Shown here piece by piece: positions 8,159 to 15,044 of a stretch of 30,766 bases of DNA. A program made the position numbers and the translations under genes. Below the pieces are notes generated by a model. It was not told the origin of the DNA and ran no database searches. It was given only the letters and a program-made list of their open reading frames with translations. Source of the stretch: an uncultured Eubacteriales bacterium (lineage in GTDB: Bacteria; Bacillota; Clostridia; Oscillospirales; Oscillospiraceae). The DNA lies in NCBI GenBank assembly GCA_900547745.1, contig URHT01000023.1:1-30766 (forward strand), given 5' to 3'. Each line of letters starts with the position of its first letter. Positions within the stretch are counted from its first letter, which is position 1.

Positions 8159-8518
8159 ATGGCTGAAAATAAGGAATATATGATTCATCAGGAGGAGGGC
8201 GGCGCCATCCAGATCTCGGAGGACGTGGTGGCCTCTATCGCCTCCAGCACCGCCGCAGAGGTGGACGGCGTCAGCGCCATGATGAGCGCCAACGTGTCCG
8301 ACCTGATGGGCGGCAAGAAGATGTCCGCCAAGGGCGTCCGGGTAGAGATGGACGGGGATGGCATCGTGGTGAACCTGTTCATCGTTGTGCGCTACGGCAG
8401 CGCCATCGGCGACGTGGCTAAGAAAGTCCAGCAGATGGTGCGCACCGCGCTGGAGGGCATGACGGGCTTTGCGGTGACGGCGGTCAACGTCCATGTGGGC
8501 GGCATCAGCTTCAACTGA
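8159..8518 (+). CDS. Asp23/Gls24 family protein (YqhY-like)
   Basis: Cytoplasmic protein of the alkaline-shock Asp23 family, 119 aa. Family features: 'ISEDVVASIASSTAAEVDGV' at the N-terminus and the amphipathic ending 'GMTGFAVTAVNVHVGGISF'. In Bacillus the homologue yqhY lies next to accBC and nusB and is linked to control of fatty-acid synthesis; here accBC is missing, but nusB follows, so the position matches yqhY. Function in this organism is inferred from synteny only. Confidence 0.9.
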   Translation: MAENKEYMIHQEEGGAIQISEDVVASIASSTAAEVDGVSAMMSANVSDLMGGKKMSAKGVRVEMDGDGIVVNLFIVVRYGSAIGDVAKKVQQMVRTALEGMTGFAVTAVNVHVGGISFN

Positions 8519-8553
8519 ACACAGCGAACTGAGAGAGAAAAGGATATACGGTT

Positions 8554-9003
8554 ATGACACGCAATACGGCCCGCGAGATCGCCATGCATCTCGCCTATGA
8601 ACTGAGCTTCAACGACCTGCCGGTGGAGGAGTTTCTGGATGTGCAGCTGAGCGCGGACAGCTTTGCCGCGCTGGCCCCGGAGCATCCCATCTACGAGGAG
8701 CGCCCCAACGCCAAGCAGGAGGAGTATATCCGCCGTCTTGTTGCCGGTGTGGCGGAGCACGCGGCGGAGCTGGACGGCGATATAGAGAAGTACGCCAAGG
8801 GTTGGCGGTTCGAGCGCATCTCGCTGGTGGCCTCCGCCATCATGCGGGTGGCCATGTACGAGATGCTCTACATGGCGGATATCCCCGCCGGCGTCGCCAT
8901 CAACGAGGCGGTGGAGATCGCCAAAAACTACGAATCGCCGGAGGTGGTGAGATTCATCAACGGCATTCTGGGCAGCTTCGTCCGGGGCGAGCTGAAGGAG
9001 TAA
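8554..9003 (+). CDS. nusB: Transcription antitermination factor NusB
   Basis: All-helical RNA-binding protein that works with NusE (S10) at boxA sites to prevent premature termination, chiefly in rRNA operons. 149 aa, standard length. The N-terminal 'TAREIAMHLAYELSFND' and C-terminal 'ISLVASAIMRVAMYEML' followed by 'IPAGVAINEAVEIAKNY' are diagnostic. 35 bp after the Asp23-family gene. A strong intrinsic terminator follows directly, before xseA. Confidence 0.96.
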   Translation: MTRNTAREIAMHLAYELSFNDLPVEEFLDVQLSADSFAALAPEHPIYEERPNAKQEEYIRRLVAGVAEHAAELDGDIEKYAKGWRFERISLVASAIMRVAMYEMLYMADIPAGVAINEAVEIAKNYESPEVVRFINGILGSFVRGELKE

Positions 9004-9009
9004 AAACAG

Positions 9010-9036
9010 AAAGGCAGAGCGTGCGCTCTGCCTTTT
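9010..9036 (+). terminator. Intrinsic terminator between nusB and xseA
   Basis: AAAGGCAGAGCG (9010-9021) and CGCTCTGCCTTT (9024-9035) form a perfect 12-bp stem on a 2-nt centre, ending in TTTT. It lies inside the apparent operon only 24 bases before the xseA start, so it should reduce expression of the distal genes. Confidence 0.8.
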
Positions 9037-9059
9037 CCGCATGGAATGAGGAGGACGGC

Positions 9060-10265
9060 ATGGAAGAACGTCATGTGTTTACCGTCACCGAACTGAATAA
9101 CTGCGTCAAGGAGCTGGTGGAGTCCGTGCCTGCCTTCGGCGACCTGCTGCTGCGGGGCGAGGTGTCCAACTACAAGCAATACCCCTCCGGCCACCACTAC
9201 TTCACGCTGAAGGACAGCCAGAGCGCGCTGCGGTGCGTGATGTTCAAGGGCGCGGCTGCGAAGCTGCGGTTTAAGCCGGAGAACGGCATGCAGGTCATCG
9301 CCTCCGGCCGCATCAGCGTCTACCCGAGGGACGGCGCGTACCAGCTGTACTGCAGCAGCCTGTCCGCCGATGGTGTGGGCGATCTGTATGTGGCCTTCGA
9401 GCAGCTGAAGGACAAGCTGTACCGGGAGGGGCTGTTCGATCCGGCCCACAAGAAGCCGCTGCCCCGGTTTCCCCGTCGCATCGCCATTGTCACCTCGTCG
9501 GCGGGGGCGGCGGTACACGACATGATCCGCATCCTGCGCCGCCGGTACCCCATCGCCAAGGTGCTGCTGCTGCCGGTGCGGGTGCAGGGGGCGGAGGCGC
9601 CGCCGGAGATCGTGGGCGCCATCCGCTATGCCAACCGCTACCAGCTGGCGGACGTCCTCATCACCGGGCGCGGCGGCGGCTCGCTGGAGGATCTGTGGGC
9701 CTTCAATGACGAGCGGGTGGCCCGCGCCATCTACGAATCGGAGATCCCCGTCATCTCAGCCGTGGGGCACGAGCCGGACGTGGCCATCAGCGACTTTGTG
9801 GCAGACCGCCGGGCCTCCACACCCTCCAACGCGGCGGAGATCGCCGTACCGGACATGGCGGAGCTGCTGCGGTACTTACAGGGCGCGGAGGAGCGCATGG
9901 CACAGAGTCTGCTCCACGGCCTGCGGCGGCAGGAGGAGCGTCTGAACGCGCTGGAGAAAAAGCGGGTGCTGACGGATCCTACCGCGTTTCTGGCGGATCG
10001 CCGCCTATATCTGGATCACACCGTCCACCGGCTGGCCGCGGCGGCCAAGGGCTGCGTGGACGGCGAGGGACGGCGTTTTGCGGCGGCTGCCGCCGCGCTG
10101 GATGCCCTCAGCCCGCTGAAGGTGCTGGCACGGGGCTACGCCGTGGCCCAGAGCGAGGACGGCATGGTATTGAAAAGCGCCGCCGAGGTGGCGGCGGGAG
10201 AGCGCATCCGCGTCCGGCTGGCGCAGGGGAGCCTGCAATGCGACGTGGTGGACAAGGAGGACTGA
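9060..10265 (+). CDS. xseA: Exodeoxyribonuclease VII large subunit
   Basis: Catalytic subunit of ExoVII, which degrades single-stranded DNA from both ends into short oligonucleotides. 401 aa, usual size. N-terminal OB-fold (residues about 1-100, 'ELLLRGEVSNYK'-like start and 'GMQVIASGRISVYPRDGAYQ'), then the nuclease core with 'FPRRIAIVTSSAGAAVHD', 'ITGRGGGSLEDLWAFND' and 'PVISAVGHEPDVAISDFVAD', all family hallmarks. ATG 9060 follows GAGGAGG; the upstream open frame is nusB shadow. xseB begins directly after its stop. Confidence 0.96.
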   Translation: MEERHVFTVTELNNCVKELVESVPAFGDLLLRGEVSNYKQYPSGHHYFTLKDSQSALRCVMFKGAAAKLRFKPENGMQVIASGRISVYPRDGAYQLYCSSLSADGVGDLYVAFEQLKDKLYREGLFDPAHKKPLPRFPRRIAIVTSSAGAAVHDMIRILRRRYPIAKVLLLPVRVQGAEAPPEIVGAIRYANRYQLADVLITGRGGGSLEDLWAFNDERVARAIYESEIPVISAVGHEPDVAISDFVADRRASTPSNAAEIAVPDMAELLRYLQGAEERMAQSLLHGLRRQEERLNALEKKRVLTDPTAFLADRRLYLDHTVHRLAAAAKGCVDGEGRRFAAAAAALDALSPLKVLARGYAVAQSEDGMVLKSAAEVAAGERIRVRLAQGSLQCDVVDKED

Positions 10266-10266
10266 C

Positions 10267-10497
10267 ATGGCTGCGAAAAAGACATTTGAGGAGAACATGG
10301 CCCGGCTGGAGCAGATCGTGACGCTGCTGGAGAAGGGCGACGCCCAGCTGACGGACAGCCTGACGCTGTTTGAGGAGGGCACGAAGCTGGCGGCTCAGTG
10401 CCGCAAGGAGCTGGACAGCGCGGAGCAGAAGGTGGTCAAGCTGATGAAGGGACCCGACGGCGCGCCGCTGGAAAGCGATTTTCTCGCGGAGGAATGA
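10267..10497 (+). CDS. xseB: Exodeoxyribonuclease VII small subunit
   Basis: Small helical subunit that coats the XseA coiled coil. 76 aa; the pattern 'FEENMARLEQIVTLLEKGD' followed by 'LFEEGTKLAAQCRKEL' is diagnostic of XseB. Starts one base after the xseA stop and overlaps the beginning of ispA (ATGA at 10494, or ATG 10500). Stoichiometry with XseA is several small subunits per large one. Confidence 0.95.
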   Translation: MAAKKTFEENMARLEQIVTLLEKGDAQLTDSLTLFEEGTKLAAQCRKELDSAEQKVVKLMKGPDGAPLESDFLAEE

Positions 10498-10499
10498 CC

Positions 10500-11369
10500 A
10501 TGAACTATGAGACACGGTACGCGGCGTATCAGCAGGCTATTGAGGGCTATCTGGCCGGTCTGTTCACCGCCGACACACCCTACAAAAAGCTGTACGAGTC
10601 CATCCGGTACAGCCTGCTGGCCGGCGGCAAGCGCATCCGGCCGGTGCTGACACTGGAGTTTGCCCGTCTGGGCGGTATCGACTGGCATCTGGCGCTTCCC
10701 TACGGCTGCGCACTGGAGCTGGTGCACAACTACTCCCTGATCCATGATGATCTGCCCTGCATGGATGACGATGATCTGCGGCGGGGCAAGCCCACCAACC
10801 ACAAGGTGTACGGCGAGACGCTGGCAGTGCTGGCGGGCGACGCGCTGCAGCCGGAGGCATTCCGTCTGATGACGGAGGCGCCCTGCCTGCCGGCAGAGAA
10901 CCGTCTGGAGGCCGTCCACACCTTGTCCCGCGCCTGCGGCGCCGATGGTATGGTGGCCGGGCAGGTGCTGGACACCGTGTACGATGTCCGGGACGCGGCC
11001 GGGCTGACGGTGCTGAACCGGCTCAAGACCGGCGTGATGATCTCTGCGGCGGCAGAGCTGGGCTGCATTGCCTCGGAAATGCCCGCCACCATGCGGGCAC
11101 AGGCGCTGGTGTACGCCGACGCCATCGGCCGGGGCTTCCAGATCCGGGACGACATGCTGGACGTGGAGGGCGACCAGGACGTGTTCGGCAAGCCCATCGG
11201 CTCCGATGCGGAGGAGGGCAAGGTGACGTTCGTGGATGTTATCGGCATGGACGCCTGCCGCCGGGAGGTGGCCGCCTGCACGGAGCGGGCCAAGGCTGCT
11301 GTGGCAGGTTGGCCGGAGCACGACTTCCTGTGGGAGCTGGCCGACCGCATGGTGGGCCGCAAAAAGTAA
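10500..11369 (+). CDS. ispA: Polyprenyl synthetase (farnesyl/geranylgeranyl diphosphate synthase type)
   Basis: Condenses isopentenyl diphosphate with allylic diphosphates to give C15/C20 isoprenoid precursors for undecaprenyl and quinone chains. First Asp-rich motif 'HDDLPCMDDDDLRRG' (residues about 82-96) and second motif 'QIRDDMLDVEGD' (D217, D218, D221) are intact; 'GGKRIRP' binds diphosphate. 289 aa. Two ATGs (10494 and 10500) are in frame; the second is better spaced from GCGGAGGA. The arrangement xseA-xseB-ispA is common in Firmicutes, but dxs, which often follows, is absent: a terminator comes next. Confidence 0.94.
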   Translation: MNYETRYAAYQQAIEGYLAGLFTADTPYKKLYESIRYSLLAGGKRIRPVLTLEFARLGGIDWHLALPYGCALELVHNYSLIHDDLPCMDDDDLRRGKPTNHKVYGETLAVLAGDALQPEAFRLMTEAPCLPAENRLEAVHTLSRACGADGMVAGQVLDTVYDVRDAAGLTVLNRLKTGVMISAAAELGCIASEMPATMRAQALVYADAIGRGFQIRDDMLDVEGDQDVFGKPIGSDAEEGKVTFVDVIGMDACRREVAACTERAKAAVAGWPEHDFLWELADRMVGRKK

Positions 11370-11374
11370 ATAAG

Positions 11375-11410
11375 AACAGATGCCCGCGCCGTATGGCGCG
11401 GGCATCTGTT
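11375..11410. terminator. Bidirectional terminator between ispA (+) and nth (-)
   Basis: AACAGATGCCCGCGCC (11375-11390) and GGCGCGGGCATCTGTT (11395-11410) form a perfect 16-bp stem with a GTAT loop. T-rich sequence follows on the + strand and the reverse side is bounded by TTATTT/TTTTT, so it can serve both convergent genes. Confidence 0.85.
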
Positions 11411-11412
11411 TC

Positions 11413-12048
11413 TTATTGGTTTTTTCCAAAGTCGCACAGGGTCTGTAAAGGACATTTACTGCACAGAGGGCTTCGCGCCATGCACAGCGCACGGCCATGG
11501 AGCACCATACGGTGGCAGAAGTTGTTGGCTTCCTCCGGCGGGATGGCACAGCGCAGCTGCTTTTCCACCTTGAGGGGGTCTTTGCTTCCGTCGGTGATGC
11601 CCAGCCGTCCGGTGATGCGGATGCAGTGGGTGTCGCAGACGTAGCCCTCCTGCCCGTAGATGTCGCCCAGAATGAGATTGGCGGTCTTGCGGCCCACGCC
11701 GGGCAGCGTCAGCAGATCGTCCATGTTGTCGGGGACTTTGCCGCCGAACCGCGCCAGCAGCTGCTGGGCGGAGGCAACGATATCCCGGGCCTTGGCCCGC
11801 CAGAAGCCGCAGGACTGGACGTACCGGCCCACCTCGTCCACATCGGCGGCGGCGAAGGACTCCAGCGTAGGGTAGCGGGCGAACAACGCCGGTGTTACCA
11901 GATTCACCCGGGCGTCGGTACACTGGGCCGCCAGCCGCACGGAAAACAGCAGCTCGTAGTCTTTGCCGTAGTCCAGCGAGCAGGCCGCGTCGGGGTACAG
12001 CTCCTTCAGCGCCGCGATGATGGCGGCGATCTCCTGTGTCGTTTTCAT
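11413..12048 (-). CDS. nth: Endonuclease III (DNA N-glycosylase/AP lyase)
   Basis: Base-excision repair enzyme removing oxidised pyrimidines and cutting AP sites. Helix-hairpin-helix 'LLTLPGVGRKTANLILG' with catalytic Lys121, catalytic Asp139 in 'VCDTHC', and a 4Fe-4S cluster C189-x6-C196-x2-C199-x5-C205 are all visible. 211 aa, standard. The ATG at 12048 is chosen because GAGGTG lies 6 bases before it; an ATG two codons earlier overlaps that site, and the longer open frame upstream runs through its own promoter. Divergent from rarA. Confidence 0.95.
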   Translation of the reverse strand: MKTTQEIAAIIAALKELYPDAACSLDYGKDYELLFSVRLAAQCTDARVNLVTPALFARYPTLESFAAADVDEVGRYVQSCGFWRAKARDIVASAQQLLARFGGKVPDNMDDLLTLPGVGRKTANLILGDIYGQEGYVCDTHCIRITGRLGITDGSKDPLKVEKQLRCAIPPEEANNFCHRMVLHGRALCMARSPLCSKCPLQTLCDFGKNQ

Positions 12049-12066
12049 GGGCATCACCTCGATCCC

Positions 12067-12095
12067 ATTATAACAGCGGTTGCAGAAAAAGGCAA
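12067..12095 (-). promoter_or_regulatory. Sigma-A promoter of nth
   Basis: On the minus strand TTGCCT (complement of 12090-12095), 17 bp, then a perfect TATAAT (complement of 12067-12072). It overlaps the oppositely directed rarA promoter by 16 bp. Confidence 0.8.
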
Positions 12096-12108
12096 TCCGT
12101 GTTATAAT
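12080..12108 (+). promoter_or_regulatory. Sigma-A promoter of rarA
   Basis: TTGCAG (12080-12085), 17-bp spacer, TATAAT (12103-12108). The -35 hexamers of this and the nth promoter each lie within the spacer of the other. Transcription would start about 20 bp before the AGGAGGTG ribosome site of rarA. Confidence 0.8.
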
Positions 12109-12133
12109 GACCGGGTGGAGAGGAGGTGCGGCC

Positions 12134-13393
12134 ATGCGCCCGCTGGCAGACGAAATACGGCCCCAGACGCTGGACGAGGTAGCCGGGCAGAAGCACCTGC
12201 TGGGCGAGGGGGCGCTGCTGCGCCGCTTGATCGAAAACGGCACCGACACCAACCTGATCTTCTACGGGCCATCCGGTACCGGCAAGACCACCGTGGCCAA
12301 CATCATCGCCAAGCAGGCAAAAAAGACGCTGTACTACCTGAACGCCACCACTGCGTCCCTGCAGGATGTGAAGAACGTCATCGGCGATGTGGACACCATG
12401 CTGGCACCCAACGGCGTACTGCTGTATCTGGACGAAATACAGTACTTCAACAAGAAGCAGCAGCAGAGTCTGTTGGAATTTCTGGAAAACGGCAAGATCA
12501 CCATGATCGCCTCCACCACGGAGAATCCGTATTTCTACATCTACAACGCGCTGCTGTCCCGCAGCACCGTGTTTGAGTTCAAGCCCCTGTCGGTGGAGGA
12601 GACGATCCCGGCCGTGGAGCGGGCGCTGGACATCGAGAAGGCGCGCAGTCCGCTGCCCTTTGCGTGGGAGGACACCGTGCCCCGCACCGTGGCCAATGGC
12701 TGCGGCGGCGATGTGCGCAAGGCCGTCAACGCCGTGGAGCTGCTGTATCGCTCGGCGAAGCCGGTAGACGGGCAGCTATATGTGACAAGGGATGATGCTT
12801 TACAGCTAAGCCAATGCAGCGCCATGCGCTACGACAGGGAGGGGGACGACCACTACGACCTGCTGTCGGCGCTGCAGAAGTCCATCCGGGGCTCCGATCC
12901 GGACGCGGCGGTGTACTATCTGGGCCGCCTGCTGGTGGCCGGCGATCTGCTGTCCCCCTGCCGCCGCCTGCTGGTCATCGCGGCGGAGGACATCGGTCTT
13001 GCCTACCCGCAGGGTATCGTAGTGACGAAGGCCTGTGTGGACGCGGCGCTGCAGCTGGGCCTGCCGGAGGCGCGCCTGCCGCTGGCGGAGGCCGCCGTGC
13101 TGCTGGCCACCGCACCCAAGTCCAACAGCGCCCACAACGCCATTATCGCCGCTATGGAGGACATCCAGCGCGGTGCGGTGGGGGACATTCCCCGGCACCT
13201 GAAGAACGTCCACGCCGACAGCGCCGGCGCGGCCAGGCACGCCGCCTACAAGTACCCCCACGTCTATCCCAACCACTATGTAAAGCAAAGATACTTGCCA
13301 GAGTCGCTGGGGGACAGGACATACTACGAATACGGACCCAATAAGACGGAGCAGGCCGCCAAGCGCTATTGGGACGACATCAAGGGGACGTGA
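12134..13393 (+). CDS. rarA: Replication-associated recombination protein A (AAA+ ATPase RarA/MgsA)
   Basis: Clamp-loader-like AAA+ ATPase acting at stalled forks with SSB. Walker A 'GPSGTGKTT' (45-53), Walker B 'LLYLDEIQYF' (96-105), sensor-1 'ASTTENPYF', and the C-terminal tetramerisation part with 'PKSNSAHNAI' and 'YKYPHVYPNHYVKQRYLPE' are all typical. 419 aa. ATG 12134 is preceded by AGGAGGTG; the frame is open earlier but only through the promoter. Followed three bases later by a DUF951 gene. Confidence 0.95.
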   Translation: MRPLADEIRPQTLDEVAGQKHLLGEGALLRRLIENGTDTNLIFYGPSGTGKTTVANIIAKQAKKTLYYLNATTASLQDVKNVIGDVDTMLAPNGVLLYLDEIQYFNKKQQQSLLEFLENGKITMIASTTENPYFYIYNALLSRSTVFEFKPLSVEETIPAVERALDIEKARSPLPFAWEDTVPRTVANGCGGDVRKAVNAVELLYRSAKPVDGQLYVTRDDALQLSQCSAMRYDREGDDHYDLLSALQKSIRGSDPDAAVYYLGRLLVAGDLLSPCRRLLVIAAEDIGLAYPQGIVVTKACVDAALQLGLPEARLPLAEAAVLLATAPKSNSAHNAIIAAMEDIQRGAVGDIPRHLKNVHADSAGAARHAAYKYPHVYPNHYVKQRYLPESLGDRTYYEYGPNKTEQAAKRYWDDIKGT

Positions 13394-13395
13394 CC

Positions 13396-13587
13396 ATGGA
13401 GCTGCATCTCAACGATATACTGGAGCTGAAGAAAGACCACCCCTGCGGCAGCCGCCGCTGGCAGGTGCTGCGGGTGGGCATGGATATCAAGCTGCGCTGT
13501 CAGGGCTGCGGCCACGAGGTCATGCAGCCCCGCCGCAAGGTGGAGAAAATGATCAAGCGCATCATACCGAAGGAGGAGCTGGAATGA
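13396..13587 (+). CDS. DUF951 family protein
   Basis: A 63-residue cytoplasmic protein of the DUF951 (YyzM-like) family: 'DILELKKDHPCGSRRW' then 'DIKLRCQGCGHEVMQPRRK'. One Cys sits in the HPCG motif and two in CQGCGH, a possible metal-binding pair. Family function is unknown; small basic proteins of this kind often bind nucleic acid, but this is a guess. Begins two bases after the rarA stop and overlaps the next small gene by four bases (ATGA). Confidence 0.9.
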   Translation: MELHLNDILELKKDHPCGSRRWQVLRVGMDIKLRCQGCGHEVMQPRRKVEKMIKRIIPKEELE

Positions 13588-13682
13588 AACCGAAATGGGT
13601 ACGTTACATGGCCATGGGCATCGCCCTGCTGCTGGCCATCGTCATGCTGGTATCGCTGGTGCTGCCGTATCTGGGACTGTGA
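13584..13682 (+). CDS. 32-residue single-pass membrane protein
   Basis: Encodes MKPKWVRYMAMGIALLLA followed by more hydrophobic residues and ending LVLPYLGL. One basic N-terminal segment and one membrane helix fill the whole protein. The ribosome site AAGGAGGAG and the ATGA overlap with the DUF951 gene support translation. The plan (basic start, one helix, about 30 residues) resembles the DUF4044/Prli42 group of Firmicutes mini-proteins, which tether stressosomes in Listeria, but the similarity is of shape only and I would not assign that role. Confidence 0.65.
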   Translation: MKPKWVRYMAMGIALLLAIVMLVSLVLPYLGL

Positions 13683-13689
13683 GACGGCT

Positions 13690-13980
13690 ATGAAGCACTG
13701 CATCCTTGCCAAGTACCGGCCGGAGGTCTATCCCCGCCGGGAGGAGCTGCTGCCCCGTATCCGGGAGATCTTCGCCCCGGCGGCGGAGCTGCCGGGCGTC
13801 CACCGCATCACCGTCTATCCCAACTGCGTGGCGCGGGAGAACCGGTACGATGTGCTGATCGTGCTGGACATGGCGTCGGAGGCCCTGCCGGTGTACGACG
13901 CCTCCGCGCCGCACCGTCTCTGGAAGGAGGAGTTTGGCCCGCTGCTGGCGCAGAAGGCCATCTTCGATTTTGAACCGTAA
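13690..13980 (+). CDS. Dabb family (stress-responsive alpha/beta barrel) protein
   Basis: A 96-residue protein with the ferredoxin-like Dabb pattern: N-terminal strand 'KHCILAKYRP', helix 'REELLPRIREIF', strand pair 'GVHRITVYPNC' and 'NRYDVLIVLDM', and the ending 'YDASAPHRLWKEEFGPLLAQ', which matches the HP-x-H-type helix of dimeric alpha/beta barrel proteins. Members dimerise and some are enzymes, but no catalytic role can be assigned here. Starts seven bases after the mini-protein and ends before a strong terminator. Confidence 0.75.
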   Translation: MKHCILAKYRPEVYPRREELLPRIREIFAPAAELPGVHRITVYPNCVARENRYDVLIVLDMASEALPVYDASAPHRLWKEEFGPLLAQKAIFDFEP

Positions 13981-14022
13981 AAAACCACAGGCTCTCCGGC
14001 GTACCGGGGGGCCTGTCTGTTC

Positions 14023-14066
14023 GCCGCCGGGAAAAGGCTCGTCCTTTTCCCGGCGGCTCTCTTTTT
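14023..14066 (+). terminator. Strong rho-independent terminator after the rarA cluster
   Basis: GCCGCCGGGAAAAGG (14023-14037) and CCTTTTCCCGGCGGC (14043-14057) form a perfect 15-bp stem with a 5-nt loop, followed by TCTCTTTTT. It isolates the spoIIG promoter from read-through. Confidence 0.9.
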
Positions 14067-14099
14067 GTGACGGTTTTCTTTGCCGCCCTGTCCTATAAT
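14065..14099 (+). promoter_or_regulatory. Putative spoIIG promoter (perfect -10, long spacer)
   Basis: TATAAT at 14094-14099 lies 21 bases before the spoIIGA start. No -35-like hexamer is at the usual 17 bp; the nearest is TTGTGA (14065-14070) with a 23-bp spacer. The Bacillus spoIIG promoter also has an over-long 22-bp spacer and needs Spo0A. I cannot find a clear 0A box here, so Spo0A control is inference. Confidence 0.5.
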
Positions 14100-14120
14100 G
14101 GACGGGCGAGGTGAGGAGCG

Positions 14121-15044
14121 ATGGTGGTGTATCTGGATCGGGTGTTCCTGCTGAACCTGCTGGTGGATTACCTGCTCCTGCTGGCGGCGGCGCAGCTGTC
14201 GGGCCGAATGCTCCGCCGTCTGCGGCTGCTGCTGTGTGCCGCCGGGGGAGGGATCTACGCGGCGCTGACATTCCTGCCGGGCTGCGCCGTCCTCCGCACG
14301 CCGCTGTGCCAGCTGGCGGCAGGCGCCGTCATGGCGCTGTGCGCCTACCGGGGACGGAGGAAGCCGGCGCTGCTGTTCCTGCTGCTGTCCGGCGGACTGG
14401 CGGGCTTCGTGCTGGCGCTGGGCCTGTGGACCGGCTCACCCGCGGGGCTGCTGGGCCGGGTCTACCGGGGCGAGGTAAGCTGGCCGCTGCTGTTGGGGGC
14501 CGCGCTGGGGTTTTACATTCTGCTGCGCCTGCTGCTGGGGCAGGGGGCGCGCCATGGAGGGGGAGAGCTATTGAAGATCACCATATCCGTCTGCGGACGG
14601 AAGCAGACCGTTACGGCGCTGCACGACACCGGCAATACCCTGCGCGACCCGGTGTCGGGCCGCCCCGCGCTGGTGCTGGAGCGGCGGGCGGCGGCGGAGC
14701 TATGGCCGCCGGAGGTAGCGGAGGTGCTGGCGTCGCCGCTGCCGCCGGAGGAAAAGATGGCGCGGCTCCACCGGCAGGGCGCATCGGTGACATTTACGCT
14801 GCTGCCGTTTCGCAGCGTGGGCACAGCGGCGGGACTGCTGCTGGCGGCCCGCAGCGACTATATAGAGGTCAACGGACGCCGCTATCCCCGGACGCCGGTG
14901 GCGCTGTCGGAGCACCCGGTCAGCGATGGCGGCGGCTACCACGCCCTGTGGGGCGATCCGGAGGGAGAGGAGGTGAGCGCCCGTGCTGAGAGAGCTGTTT
15001 CGGCGGCTTCTGACACAGCTGCGGAGACACAGCAGGCCGGATAA
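14121..15044 (+). CDS. spoIIGA: Sigma-E processing peptidase SpoIIGA
   Basis: Membrane aspartic protease that cleaves the pro-sequence of sigma-E after a signal from the forespore (SpoIIR). The N-terminal half (residues about 1-140) holds five hydrophobic helices beginning 'VYLDRVFLLNLLVDYLLL'; the C-terminal half is the protease domain with catalytic Asp169 in 'ALHDTGNTLRDP'. Later motif 'LLPFRSVGTAAGLLLA' is also typical. 307 aa, as expected. Its last 62 bases overlap sigE in another frame, so the pair is certainly coupled. Confidence 0.95.
   Translation: MVVYLDRVFLLNLLVDYLLLLAAAQLSGRMLRRLRLLLCAAGGGIYAALTFLPGCAVLRTPLCQLAAGAVMALCAYRGRRKPALLFLLLSGGLAGFVLALGLWTGSPAGLLGRVYRGEVSWPLLLGAALGFYILLRLLLGQGARHGGGELLKITISVCGRKQTVTALHDTGNTLRDPVSGRPALVLERRAAAELWPPEVAEVLASPLPPEEKMARLHRQGASVTFTLLPFRSVGTAAGLLLAARSDYIEVNGRRYPRTPVALSEHPVSDGGGYHALWGDPEGEEVSARAERAVSAASDTAAETQQAG

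Noticed and set aside
14065..14121. Spo0A binding boxes (TGTCGAA) at the spoIIG promoter
   Set aside because: No copy close to the consensus on either strand; the control by Spo0A is left as inference from the gene.
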